From positions 26,826 through 90,825 of the forward strand of contig JADFIR010000008.1 in the NCBI GenBank assembly GCA_022566535.1: a stretch of 64,000 nt of DNA, written 5' to 3'. Below the pieces are notes generated by a model, which had not been told where the DNA came from, did not search any database, and was given only the letters and a program-made list of their open reading frames with translations. Position numbers and translations under genes: made by a program. The stretch's first letter is position 1, and each line of letters starts with the position of its first letter. This DNA comes from Planctomycetota bacterium (GTDB lineage: Bacteria; Planctomycetota; Phycisphaerae; Phycisphaerales; SM1A02). Positions 26,762 to 34,590 of this stretch are shown in pieces.

Positions 26762-28144
26762 ATGGCTGCACGTTCAACCGCTGGGACCGGCGTCGTGGTA
26801 TCACTGGTCGTGTTCGTGCTCTGCGCGGTCTTTCTGCTGATACTGTCGATCGTGTTCTACACCGGCCAGACCAAGGCCGCACAATCCGATGTGGAAGCAC
26901 AAGCCGCCCTTGCGAGATTCGTCACGCGCGAACAGCAGAACCGTGACCAGATCAAGGCGCTGGTAGCCAAAGCCGAGCACGGGCCCTCAGTCGTGCAACA
27001 ACTGCAGCGCGATTATCAGGAGCTGATGGGGTACGTCTCCGGCAATCCCGGAAACACGTTCGCTGCACTGCAAAGTGAGCTCGTGCGTTTCGGCGTACCG
27101 CCCGAAGGCGAGAGCGTCAGGAACGTCCTGCAGACGCGCGCTCAGAACCTCAGGAACACACAAAACGATCTGGACAGCCTCACCACGAAGCTCACCGACC
27201 GGGGGAACGAAATATCGGAGCTTCGCGCCCGCGCCCAACAGGTGAAACAAGATCACCTGGAGGCGCTCGACGCGGTGCGCAGCGGGATCGCCGAGTATGG
27301 CGAGGCGGCCGAGGAGTATCGCCGCGAGGTTGACGAGGTGAAGAACGATTACTTCGGCGCGATCGACCGATTGCGTGACGAGTTCGAAGGTCAGATCGCC
27401 GGCCTCGAGAACGAGAAGGATACGTTGTACCAGCAGGTCGTCTCGCTGAAAGGACGTGTGGACGAGTTGCAGGCGATCTTGAGTAGGTCCCGCCTGCGGG
27501 CGGAGAACCCCGCCATGCTCGTGGACGGTCACATCATCGACGCCGCCGGATCAAGCGACCAGGTTTTTATCGACCGCGGCAGGCAACACCGAATCGTCCT
27601 GGGCATGACGTTTGAGGTGTATGACCGCGACTCGGCGATCAGGGTGAATCCGAACACCGGCGACCTGCCGCGCGGCAAGGCGAGCCTGCAGGTGATCAGA
27701 GTCGCCGACACCACCTCAACCTGTAAGATCACGCGGACCGTCCCCGGCCGGCCGGTGGTCCGCAACGATGTCATCGCCAACGCCGTCTACGACCCCAATT
27801 ACGTCTTTCGATTCCTCGTGCACGGCAAGTTCGACGTTGACGGTGACGGCAGACCATCTGAAGGTGATGCGGAGTATCTGCGAAGTCTCATCATCGACTG
27901 GGGCGGGTCCGTGGTGACCGGCGAGCAGCTTCCGGGCGATCTGGATTTCCTGGTGTTGGGTGTCGCGCCGCCGCTGCCTCCGCCGTTAGCCGTGGACGCC
28001 ACACAGTTTCAGATCGACGACTGGGTTCGCAAGCGCCGCGCGCATGAACAGTACCAAGAGCTGTTCACCCAGGCCCGCGAGGCCCAGATTCCCGTGCTCA
28101 ACTCGAACCGCTTCTTCATCCTCATCGGGCACACCGAGCGGTAA
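26762..28144 (+). CDS. Membrane-anchored coiled-coil protein with a possible BRCT-like C-terminal domain
   Basis: The 460-residue protein has one N-terminal membrane helix (GVVVSLVVFVLCAVFLLILSI), then about 220 residues of coiled coil (heptad-rich stretches such as RNTQNDLDSLTTKLTDRGNEI and QIAGLENEKDTLYQQVVSLK), then a beta-rich domain from about residue 255 (DGHIIDAAGSSDQVFIDRG). The last 100 residues include FRFLVHGKFDVDGDG, LIIDWGGSVVTGEQLPGDLDFLVLG, an order of strands and glycine that looks like a BRCT fold. I know no named family. It stands alone between the M3 peptidase and the acyltransferase. Confidence 0.75.
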   Translation: MAARSTAGTGVVVSLVVFVLCAVFLLILSIVFYTGQTKAAQSDVEAQAALARFVTREQQNRDQIKALVAKAEHGPSVVQQLQRDYQELMGYVSGNPGNTFAALQSELVRFGVPPEGESVRNVLQTRAQNLRNTQNDLDSLTTKLTDRGNEISELRARAQQVKQDHLEALDAVRSGIAEYGEAAEEYRREVDEVKNDYFGAIDRLRDEFEGQIAGLENEKDTLYQQVVSLKGRVDELQAILSRSRLRAENPAMLVDGHIIDAAGSSDQVFIDRGRQHRIVLGMTFEVYDRDSAIRVNPNTGDLPRGKASLQVIRVADTTSTCKITRTVPGRPVVRNDVIANAVYDPNYVFRFLVHGKFDVDGDGRPSEGDAEYLRSLIIDWGGSVVTGEQLPGDLDFLVLGVAPPLPPPLAVDATQFQIDDWVRKRRAHEQYQELFTQAREAQIPVLNSNRFFILIGHTER

Positions 28145-28179
28145 GGTCAGCTCACGGCCCAAGCGCACTGCGATTCGTT

Positions 28180-28250
28180 CATAGCCGCGGATGCATCTTG
28201 GCAGGCTTGCATTGTCGCGCAATTCCCCCGCATATTCATGCGGGGCTATG
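28180..28250. repeat. REPIN-like doublet bounded by CATAGCC and GGGCTATG
   Basis: The right half is a hairpin with stem CCCCGCAT/ATGCGGGG (28226-28245, loop ATTC) and CTATG flank. The left half begins with CATAGCCGCGGATGCATC in the opposite orientation. The two halves together resemble a pair of inverted REP elements. It occupies most of the gap before the acyltransferase gene. Confidence 0.65.
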
Positions 28251-28326
28251 ATCGTTGTTTCGCGGGCGGGCCTGCCCCGCCGCGAGAGATCCGAATCGCA
28301 AGACTTGATACATCGAAGCAGCGACT

Positions 28327-29373
28327 GTGGCCAGGAACCAACCAGCGATCGTCGTATGGAGCCAGTACTTGGCGCTGCGGGCAGTTGCCGGGTTCATGCA
28401 CTGTTTCAGCGTCGAGCAGAACCTTCAGACCGCCGCAGACGTCGGCTCGCTGTTCTACCGCTTCAGCCGCAGGCATCAGCAGCGCGCCATGCGCAACATC
28501 GCCCTGAGCTTCCCCACCTGGCCGGCCGAACGCGTCGCCGAGGTCGCCGAGCGATCGCTGCGCCACATGTTTCAACTGTTCATGGTCGATGCGGTGATCA
28601 CGCCTCGCCGCATCACGGCTTCGTCCTGGCCGAGCTATGTGCGCATCGGCCCCCTCAGAGGCTTGATGGATCGACTGGTCCGCGGGGAACCGCTGATCTT
28701 CCTTACCGGGCACTTCGGCAACTGGGAGTTGCTCGGGTACACGTTGGCGGTGATCGGGTATCCGCTGCATGCCCTGGCCAGACCCTTGGATAACCCGTTG
28801 CTGAACCGGTGGGTCATGGGCATCCGCGAGGCACGGGGTATGCGCATCATCACCAAGTGGGGCGCGACTCCGATTCTGCAGGGTGTTCTGGAGTCGGGGG
28901 GGCGGGTGGCATTTATCGCCGATCAGAATGCCGGCGACCAGGGCCTCTTTGTGCCGTTTTTCGGGCGACTCGCCTCGAGCTATAAGTCGATCGGCCTGCT
29001 GGCCATGCGGTACCGCGTGCCGATCGTTGCGGGCTTCGCCCGGCGGCTGGACGGGCGGTTCAAGTATGAGCTGACGTGTGCGGACGTCATCAGTCCCCAG
29101 GATTGGGTCGATGAGCCCGACCCGCTCTTCTACATCACCGCGCGGTATAACCGGGCCATGGAGCAGATGATCCGCAGCGCCCCGGACCAGTATCTCTGGG
29201 TGCACCGCCGCTGGAAGAGCCGCCCGCGGCACGAACGCCTCGGCCGGCCGGTGCCCAGCCGATTGATCGCCAAGCTGCAATCGCTGCCCTGGTTGACCCA
29301 GACGGACATTGATTTGATTGTGCAGCGGTCAAACGAGGCCGCACGGGAACGGGATCTCACGGCCCGACATTGA
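28327..29373 (+). CDS. LpxL/HtrB-family lipid A acyltransferase-like protein
   Basis: The 348-residue protein belongs to the lysophospholipid acyltransferase group of LpxL/HtrB. The catalytic H-X4-E/D motif is in FLTGHFGNWELLG; other family blocks are FIADQNAGDQGLFVPFFGR (substrate-binding) and PDQYLWVHRRWKSRP near the end. These enzymes add secondary acyl chains to lipid A precursors at the inner membrane. GTG 28327 is the first start and gives the typical N-terminal hydrophobic segment. With the LpxI remnant at 59 kb it indicates a lipid A-making ancestor. Confidence 0.9.
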   Translation: MARNQPAIVVWSQYLALRAVAGFMHCFSVEQNLQTAADVGSLFYRFSRRHQQRAMRNIALSFPTWPAERVAEVAERSLRHMFQLFMVDAVITPRRITASSWPSYVRIGPLRGLMDRLVRGEPLIFLTGHFGNWELLGYTLAVIGYPLHALARPLDNPLLNRWVMGIREARGMRIITKWGATPILQGVLESGGRVAFIADQNAGDQGLFVPFFGRLASSYKSIGLLAMRYRVPIVAGFARRLDGRFKYELTCADVISPQDWVDEPDPLFYITARYNRAMEQMIRSAPDQYLWVHRRWKSRPRHERLGRPVPSRLIAKLQSLPWLTQTDIDLIVQRSNEAARERDLTARH

Positions 29374-29558
29374 CCGGCGGGTCCTAGCGGGGATACTTAG
29401 AGCAGTTGCAGCCAACGTGTAGCGATCCTAACGAGCCGCGCGCGGAAGCCCCCGGCGTCGGTGCGTCCGCTTCCTTCAACCGTCGCGGCTCGTCGCGGAC
29501 GCTACACTTCCGTTCCTTCGGGACTCTTGCTGGTTTCCCTTACCGATCATGGCCTACT

Positions 29559-29984
29559 ATGCCGACCGCACGACTTCAAGGCAAGAAGATCCTCATCGTT
29601 GACGACGATGAGGACATCCTCGGCAGCATCGACCTGGCGATGCGGGCCGAGGGCGCGACGACCACGATGGTCGTTGACGGCAACACCGCTGTGAGCGCGT
29701 GTCGCAGCGGCGCCCCCGACGCCATCGTGTTGGACATGATGCTTCCGAAGCGGTCCGGATTCCTGGTGCTCGAGACGATCAAACAGGAACCCGACCCGCC
29801 GGTGATCGTGATGATCACCGCAAACCAGGGCAAGCGCCATATGGCCTACGCAGAGTCGATTGGCGTGGACGCGTATCTCGTCAAGCCGGTGCCGTTGCAG
29901 CGACTGGTGGAGACCTTGGTCCGACTGCTCCAAGAGGCTGCAGACGGAGGCCGCGAAGCAGACGATCCGGAAGCTCAACCTTGA
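29559..29984 (+). CDS. Stand-alone response regulator receiver protein
   Basis: ATG 29559 gives 141 residues, a single CheY-like receiver domain. The acidic pocket is DDDED at about residues 15-19, the phospho-acceptor is D59 in IVLDMMLPKRSG, the switch Thr is T87 in VMITANQG, and the conserved Lys is K109 in YLVKP. No output domain is present, so it likely acts by protein contacts. The C-terminus is acidic. It partly overlaps no partner kinase gene in this window; the next gene is an unrelated conserved protein. Confidence 0.93.
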   Translation: MPTARLQGKKILIVDDDEDILGSIDLAMRAEGATTTMVVDGNTAVSACRSGAPDAIVLDMMLPKRSGFLVLETIKQEPDPPVIVMITANQGKRHMAYAESIGVDAYLVKPVPLQRLVETLVRLLQEAADGGREADDPEAQP

Positions 29985-30018
29985 CTCGACCACCCCAGTC
30001 ATCGAGGCGAGTGCAGTG

Positions 30019-30387
30019 ATGGCTGGAGCCGAATCCATCACCGACCAGACTGATGCCCCCCGACAGTTCGTCATCCTCTCCCGCGAGGAGCCGGCCGGGG
30101 GAACCGGGCTGGCGCCCATCGGCCCTCGCCCCGACATCCTGCGCAACCTGGCTGACTGCAACACCGGCCCGGAACGCAACGGCGCCGACGACGTGCTGCA
30201 CGGGCCGGGCATTCAGATCGAACTGACCCCCAACCAGAATCCCATCACCCAGATGCTGGTGACGGTCACGGAGGAGGAGATCGGCTGGTTGGTGCTGGCC
30301 AGGCTCATCAAGGCGTTTCACTGGAAGCTGCTCGACCCCAACACCGGGCGCGAGCTGAGCCCACAAGCCGATTCGTCACAGCCCTAA
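30019..30387 (+). CDS. Conserved protein of unknown function
   Basis: ATG 30019 gives 122 residues. The sequence has a block RPDILRNLADCNTGPERNGADDVLHGPGIQIELTP and then ITQMLVTVTEEEIGWLVLARLIKAFHWKLLDPNTGREL. I recall similar short proteins (LHGPGI...E/D) in planctomycetes but no function. It lies 21 bases before a YpsA/molybdenum-carrier-like gene on the same strand. Confidence 0.75.
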   Translation: MAGAESITDQTDAPRQFVILSREEPAGGTGLAPIGPRPDILRNLADCNTGPERNGADDVLHGPGIQIELTPNQNPITQMLVTVTEEEIGWLVLARLIKAFHWKLLDPNTGRELSPQADSSQP

Positions 30388-30407
30388 CCCTGAACACCTG
30401 ACTCCCG
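30381..30407 (+). repeat. Short-period pyrimidine array before a start codon
   Basis: Units AGCCCTA, ACCCTGA, ACACCTG and ACTCCCG run directly into ATG 30408. Orientation relative to the gene is the same as in the arrays before the sigma factor gene (21258-21299) and before lolC (48624-48667). Part of it overlaps the end of the preceding gene. Confidence 0.55.
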
Positions 30408-30872
30408 ATGATTGAGAGGATCATCACCGGCGGACAGACCGGCGTCGATCGGGCGGCTCTGGACGTGGCGATCAAGCTCGACCTGCCCTGTGGCGGCTGG
30501 TGCCCCAAGGGTCGAGCCAGCGAGCAGGGGCCGATCGCAGACGTCTATCCTTTGACCGAAACGCCTCTGGCCGATCCGGACCAGCGCACCGAGTTCAACG
30601 TCCGCGACGCCGATGGCACCCTCATCATCGCTCACGGTGAGCTCACCGGCGGCACCGCCCTGACACGTGACCTCGCCGCCTCACTCGCCAAGCCATTCCT
30701 GGTCGTCGATCCCCACGATCCCTTGGCCGCGAAGACGATCGCGGCATGGCTGAGCGAACAGAACGTTCGAATCCTCAACGTTGCCGGGCCGCGCGAGAGC
30801 CGGGACCCGGGGATCTACGAACGAGCGGGCAAGCTCCTTCACGCTGTTCTGGGTGGTGACGCACCATGCTGA
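30408..30872 (+). CDS. Putative molybdenum-carrier / YpsA-like nucleotide-binding protein
   Basis: The 154-residue protein begins IERIITGGQTGVDRAALDVA, the signature of the YpsA/putative molybdenum carrier family (a Rossmann-like, SLOG-related fold). Further typical features are GWCPKGRASEQGPI, EFNVRDADGTLII and LNVAGPRES near the end. The biochemical role is not established; the family is named from a molybdenum-storage-like proposal and related YpsA/SLOG domains bind nucleotides. It is the third of a run of small conserved genes. Confidence 0.87.
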   Translation: MIERIITGGQTGVDRAALDVAIKLDLPCGGWCPKGRASEQGPIADVYPLTETPLADPDQRTEFNVRDADGTLIIAHGELTGGTALTRDLAASLAKPFLVVDPHDPLAAKTIAAWLSEQNVRILNVAGPRESRDPGIYERAGKLLHAVLGGDAPC

Positions 30873-30890
30873 TACCATGCTCCCATACGC

Positions 30891-30941
30891 GTAGGGTGCG
30901 CTGTGCGCACCGCCCCCATTGGTCCGCACAGCGGGCCCTAC
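30891..30941. repeat. REPIN-like doublet GTAGGG...CCCTAC
   Basis: Two hairpins in inverted orientation: GGTGCGC-TGT-GCGCACC (30895-30911) and GGTCCGC-ACA-GCGGGCC (30921-30937), bounded by GTAGGG and CCCTAC. Stem bases differ from the copies at 9631-9672 but pairing and the TGT/ACA loops are kept. It lies in the 80-base gap before the next gene. Confidence 0.75.
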
Positions 30942-30952
30942 TTGGCTGATCC

Positions 30953-31342
30953 ATGTCCGACAAGTCCCCCGACAATCGAGTCACTCTGCAGGGACTGGCC
31001 TGCGATGCCTCCAATCCCGACAAGCTGCGCCGCGCCCTCGATGAGGCGCTCGATTATCGCGGAGACGTCACCATCACGCGAAAGTCCACCGGCGAATCGA
31101 TCCAAGGCTATGTCTTCGATCGCACATCCGCAGCCACGCTCAGCGACTCGAAGATCCGCCTCATTCCCACCAACGGCGGGCAGCGCATCACCATCCCCTA
31201 CGACGACATCGCTCAGGTTCGATTCACCGGCAAGGACACCGCGGCCGGCAAGTCCTTCGATACCTGGATGAAAAAATACGTCCGGAACAAACTGGCCGGC
31301 GAAGCTGCGAACATTGAGGCCGAGTCGCTCGATGACGCGTGA
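30953..31342 (+). CDS. Conserved protein of unknown function
   Basis: The 129-residue protein starts MSDKSPDNRVTLQGLACDAS and contains ALDEALDYRGDVTITRKSTGESIQGYVFDRTSAATL and GQRITIPYDDIAQVRFTGKDTAAGKSFDTWMKKY. A strand-rich middle part followed by a helix is expected. I believe it is conserved in planctomycetes but know no role. It may share a transcript with the upstream carrier-like gene unless the REPIN-like repeat between them terminates it. Confidence 0.75.
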   Translation: MSDKSPDNRVTLQGLACDASNPDKLRRALDEALDYRGDVTITRKSTGESIQGYVFDRTSAATLSDSKIRLIPTNGGQRITIPYDDIAQVRFTGKDTAAGKSFDTWMKKYVRNKLAGEAANIEAESLDDA

Positions 31343-31475
31343 GGTGGGGGTGTGTGGCGGCAATCGCCACGGACGGGGCCTCAAGGCCGTGGTGGGGGCA
31401 ATGGTCATTCACCCGCACCACCTATGAAAATAGACAAATAAACCCCAGCGACGCTGTCGGGCCGCCGAAGTAGGT

Positions 31476-33146
31476 GTGGGGCATGGCGACTTGTTGAACC
31501 TTCTGACGATCATCGGCGGCGTGGCTCTGCTGGTCTTCGGCGTGCGGTACCTGCGCAAGGGTTTGGACCGGCTGTTCGGCCGGCGGCTGGGCACGTGGAT
31601 GCAGCGGCTGGCGGCGCGGCGCGGCTTCTCCTTCCTGGCCGGCATCGGGGTCTCCGTCGTCGCACCTTCCAGCACCACCATGTCGCTGCTGGCGGTGCAC
31701 ACGGTCCAGGCCGGCCACCTTACCGCCCGCCAGATGCTCACCATTGTGTTAGGCGCCAACATCGGCCTGACCGTCATGGTGCTGCTCATTGCGCTTCGGC
31801 TGGAGCAGTACGCACCGATCGTGGTGCTGGCGGGCGTGGCGCTGTTTCAGTTCACCAAGAGTCCGCGCAGTCGTGGAATCGGCCAGGTCCTGCTCAGCCT
31901 CGGATTCATCCTCTTGGCCATCGACATCATGAAGCGCGCGGCGGAAACCGTGGACATGCAGAGCGGCCTGTGGGCAGTCATCAACTTCGAGAATCTCACC
32001 GAGCATGCGCTGCTGCTGGCGATCTTCGCGGCGATGTTGGCGATGGCCCTTCAGTCGAGCACGGCCACCATCGGCCTGGTCATCGGCTTGGGGGTATCCG
32101 AAGCGGTCAGCTTCAAACTCGCCGTCCCCGTCGTGCTGGGCGCCAACGTGGGGCTCGCGGTGACGACGCTCATCGTCGGCTGGCGGGTGATCGAGCCCCG
32201 GCGATTGGCGCTGGGCAACCTGCTGCTGAAACTGGTGTTGGCCGGGCTGGCGCTGGTGGTCCTGAATCTGCTGGGCGACCGTCTGCCCAACCCCGGGGCC
32301 GAGTCGTTTGGCCTGGCGATTGCCGGCGTGCATAGCGGCTTCAACATCGTCCTGGCAGCGGTTGGCCTGCCTCTGGTCGGCGTGGTGAGCTCACTTCTGG
32401 AGCGCCTGGTTCCGACACCGCCCCCCGAACGGCGCAAGGCTTTCGGCCCCAAGTACATCAGTAACGGGCCCATCGGCGGCGTGGCCCTGGCTATGGGCCA
32501 GGCGTTGCGCGAGATCACCCACATGTCCGAGATCATCCGCGCCATGCTCCGCGACGTCTGGGCGGCGCTGGAGACCGGCAACGAGAAGCTTGCTCGCGAC
32601 GTGGCCGTGCGCGACGATCACGTCGATCTGCTGGACACCGAGGTCAAGCGTTTTCTAACCCGGATGGCTCGAGAAGAGGCCGGCGAGTACGACGCCGACG
32701 AACAGATGCGCCTGCTTCGGTATCTGGCCGAGGTGGAGACGATCGGCGACATCATCGACAAGAACATCAGCGAGCTGGTGCTGAAAAAGATCCGCCTCGG
32801 GGCCGAGTTCTCCAAAGAGGGGGCCGAGGAGCTCAAGGACTTCTACTGCAAGGTCTCCGAGAACGTGGTCATCGCCGAGACCGCCTTCACCACCCGCGAC
32901 CGCGCCCTGGCCCAGCAACTGCTCCGCCACAAGCAGCGGATCGATCAATACGAGCGGGAACTGCGGGACCGGCATTTTGCCCGGCTCAACGCCGGCCTGG
33001 TCGAATCACACGAGACCAGCGCCATCCACCTCGATCTGCTCACCCACCTGAAGCGCATCAACAGTTGCGTCACGCACGTGGCCTACGCGATTCTTCAGGA
33101 CACCCAGCCCAAGCACACCAGCGCCCCCACCGGCGCCGGCGAATGA
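31476..33146 (+). CDS. Na/Pi cotransporter family protein with PhoU-like C-terminus
   Basis: The 556-residue protein has two membrane repeats of the NptA/PNaS family: VVAPSSTTMSLLAVHTVQAG with VLGANIGLTVMV, and ALQSSTATIGLVIGLG with VLGANVGLAVTTLIVGW; the QSST/PSST motifs bind Na+ and phosphate. The last 200 residues are helical and PhoU-like (MSEIIRAMLRDVWAALETGNEKLARDV). GTG 31476 is the first in-frame start. It probably takes up inorganic phosphate with sodium, or exports it. Confidence 0.9.
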   Translation: MGHGDLLNLLTIIGGVALLVFGVRYLRKGLDRLFGRRLGTWMQRLAARRGFSFLAGIGVSVVAPSSTTMSLLAVHTVQAGHLTARQMLTIVLGANIGLTVMVLLIALRLEQYAPIVVLAGVALFQFTKSPRSRGIGQVLLSLGFILLAIDIMKRAAETVDMQSGLWAVINFENLTEHALLLAIFAAMLAMALQSSTATIGLVIGLGVSEAVSFKLAVPVVLGANVGLAVTTLIVGWRVIEPRRLALGNLLLKLVLAGLALVVLNLLGDRLPNPGAESFGLAIAGVHSGFNIVLAAVGLPLVGVVSSLLERLVPTPPPERRKAFGPKYISNGPIGGVALAMGQALREITHMSEIIRAMLRDVWAALETGNEKLARDVAVRDDHVDLLDTEVKRFLTRMAREEAGEYDADEQMRLLRYLAEVETIGDIIDKNISELVLKKIRLGAEFSKEGAEELKDFYCKVSENVVIAETAFTTRDRALAQQLLRHKQRIDQYERELRDRHFARLNAGLVESHETSAIHLDLLTHLKRINSCVTHVAYAILQDTQPKHTSAPTGAGE

Positions 33147-33172
33147 GGCAAACGACGTGTCGCGCCCCGGCA

Positions 33173-33250
33173 CACATAGCCCCGGGCTTGCCCGGGGTCG
33201 ACACCCAAATCAGCATGAACCACCACCCGCCACAAGTGGCGGGCTATGTG
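33173..33250. repeat. REPIN-like doublet bounded by CACATAG and CTATGTG
   Basis: Two perfect eight-base hairpins, CCCCGGGC-TT-GCCCGGGG (33180-33197) and CCCGCCAC-AA-GTGGCGGG (33226-33243), in inverted arrangement with exactly complementary seven-base ends CACATAG/CTATGTG. It fills the gap between the convergent Na/Pi transporter and OppD genes. Confidence 0.8.
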
Positions 33251-33266
33251 AAACCCGACCGTCGCT

Positions 33267-34367
33267 CTATGCGAGATCATCGCGTCGAAACGCGATGTCG
33301 GGGCGGCGAGAAGGGTGGTGTTCGAGGTATTCGGTTCGCCAGCAGCCGACCCAATGGTCCGGCTCGATCTCATAGAGCACGGAATCGGCCCCGCCGGGCG
33401 ATTTGGCCAAGTCATCCGGCGGATCCATCGCCGGCCACCAGGGCACGATTCCTTTCTCATAGCCAGGCAGCTTCTTGAACTGGTCAGGATCGTTGGTCAC
33501 CTCATCGATGGTCGTGAGCCGGTGCTTGACCTCGCCGAGCTTGGGCATCGACTTGAACAGGCCGCGGGTGTATGGGTGGTGCGACTTTTCGAACAGGTCA
33601 TAGACCGTCGCATACTCGACGACCCGGCCGGCGTACATCATGCAAACCACGTCTGCATTCTCCGCGACCACGCCCAGATCATGGGTGATCAGCATCATGG
33701 CCATGTCGCGGTCGCGCTGAAGATCAGCCAGCAATTCGAGAATCTGGGCCTGAATCGTCACGTCAAGCGCGGTGGTGGGCTCATCGGCCAATAGCAGCTT
33801 CGGCTGACACGCCAGGGCCATGGAGATCATCACTCGTTGCCGCATCCCGCCGGAGAACTGGTGTGGATAAGCGCGAAGCCGCTGGGCAGGGTTGGGGATG
33901 CCTACATCGTCCATCGCCGCGATGGTGATCTCGACCGCATCTTTCCGGCTGACCTTCTGGTGCAGCCCGATGGCCTCGATGATCTGATCGCCGATGGTGT
34001 AGACGGGGTTGAGGCTGGTCATCGGCTCCTGGAAGATCATGGCGATCTCGCCGCCGCGCACCTTGAGCATTTGTCTTTCGGTCAACGAAAGCAGATCGCG
34101 TCCTTCAAAGAGGATCGAACCGCGATCGAAGCGCCCCGGCGGGCGGGGGATCAGTTGCAAAACGGTCATGGCTGTGACCGATTTGCCGCAGCCGGACTCA
34201 CCCACCAGGGCCACGGTCTGTCGCGGATGTATCGCGAGGCTCAGGCCGTCAACTGCCTGGACGCGCCCGCCGGCGGAGTCAAATGACACCGCCAGGTCGG
34301 CGATCTGGAACATCGGCCGCGGTCGGGCGGTGGAATCAATGATTGTTTGTGTTTGCGTCGTGGTCAT
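33267..34367 (-). CDS. OppD/DppD-type ABC transporter ATP-binding protein
   Basis: The 366-residue ATPase has Walker A GESGCGKSVTAM, the signature LSGGMRQRVMIS, Walker B LLLADEPTTALDVT, and the H-loop ITHDLGVVAENADVVCMMYAGRVVEY. The extended C-terminus (HHPYTRGLFKSMPKLGEVKHRL) is typical of OppD-type subunits and may hold the Fe-S cysteine motif in other members, but no such cysteine cluster is seen here. It would power a peptide or nickel-type importer. No permease or OppF is adjacent. ATG 34367 is used; ATG 34313 is closer to the domain start. Confidence 0.9.
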   Translation of the reverse strand: MTTTQTQTIIDSTARPRPMFQIADLAVSFDSAGGRVQAVDGLSLAIHPRQTVALVGESGCGKSVTAMTVLQLIPRPPGRFDRGSILFEGRDLLSLTERQMLKVRGGEIAMIFQEPMTSLNPVYTIGDQIIEAIGLHQKVSRKDAVEITIAAMDDVGIPNPAQRLRAYPHQFSGGMRQRVMISMALACQPKLLLADEPTTALDVTIQAQILELLADLQRDRDMAMMLITHDLGVVAENADVVCMMYAGRVVEYATVYDLFEKSHHPYTRGLFKSMPKLGEVKHRLTTIDEVTNDPDQFKKLPGYEKGIVPWWPAMDPPDDLAKSPGGADSVLYEIEPDHWVGCWRTEYLEHHPSRRPDIAFRRDDLA

Positions 34368-34380
34368 CCGTGCTCTTGTT

Positions 34381-34443
34381 TAGCCGCGGCCGCCAGGCCG
34401 CGCGCGGCGTCGTCGCATGGCGCTGCTCTAGGTGCGGCGGCTA
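34381..34443. repeat. REPIN-like element TAGCCGC...GCGGCTA
   Basis: The left arm holds a hairpin CGCGGCC-GCCA-GGCCGCG (34385-34402) after TAGC; the right end GGCGGCTA is in inverted orientation. It lies in the 223-base gap upstream of the OppD gene; the rest of that gap shows no gene. Confidence 0.65.
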
Positions 34444-34590
34444 AACTTCAACTTCGGGTCGATCGAATCACGAAGGTCTGCACGCAAGCCCAGCTCATGC
34501 CTGATAGGGACACCGAGAACACCGAGAGGTTACAAAGAGATCCGTCTTGAAGGCGGATGTCATCAGCCAGAGTCGCCGCGTGAGGCGGTC

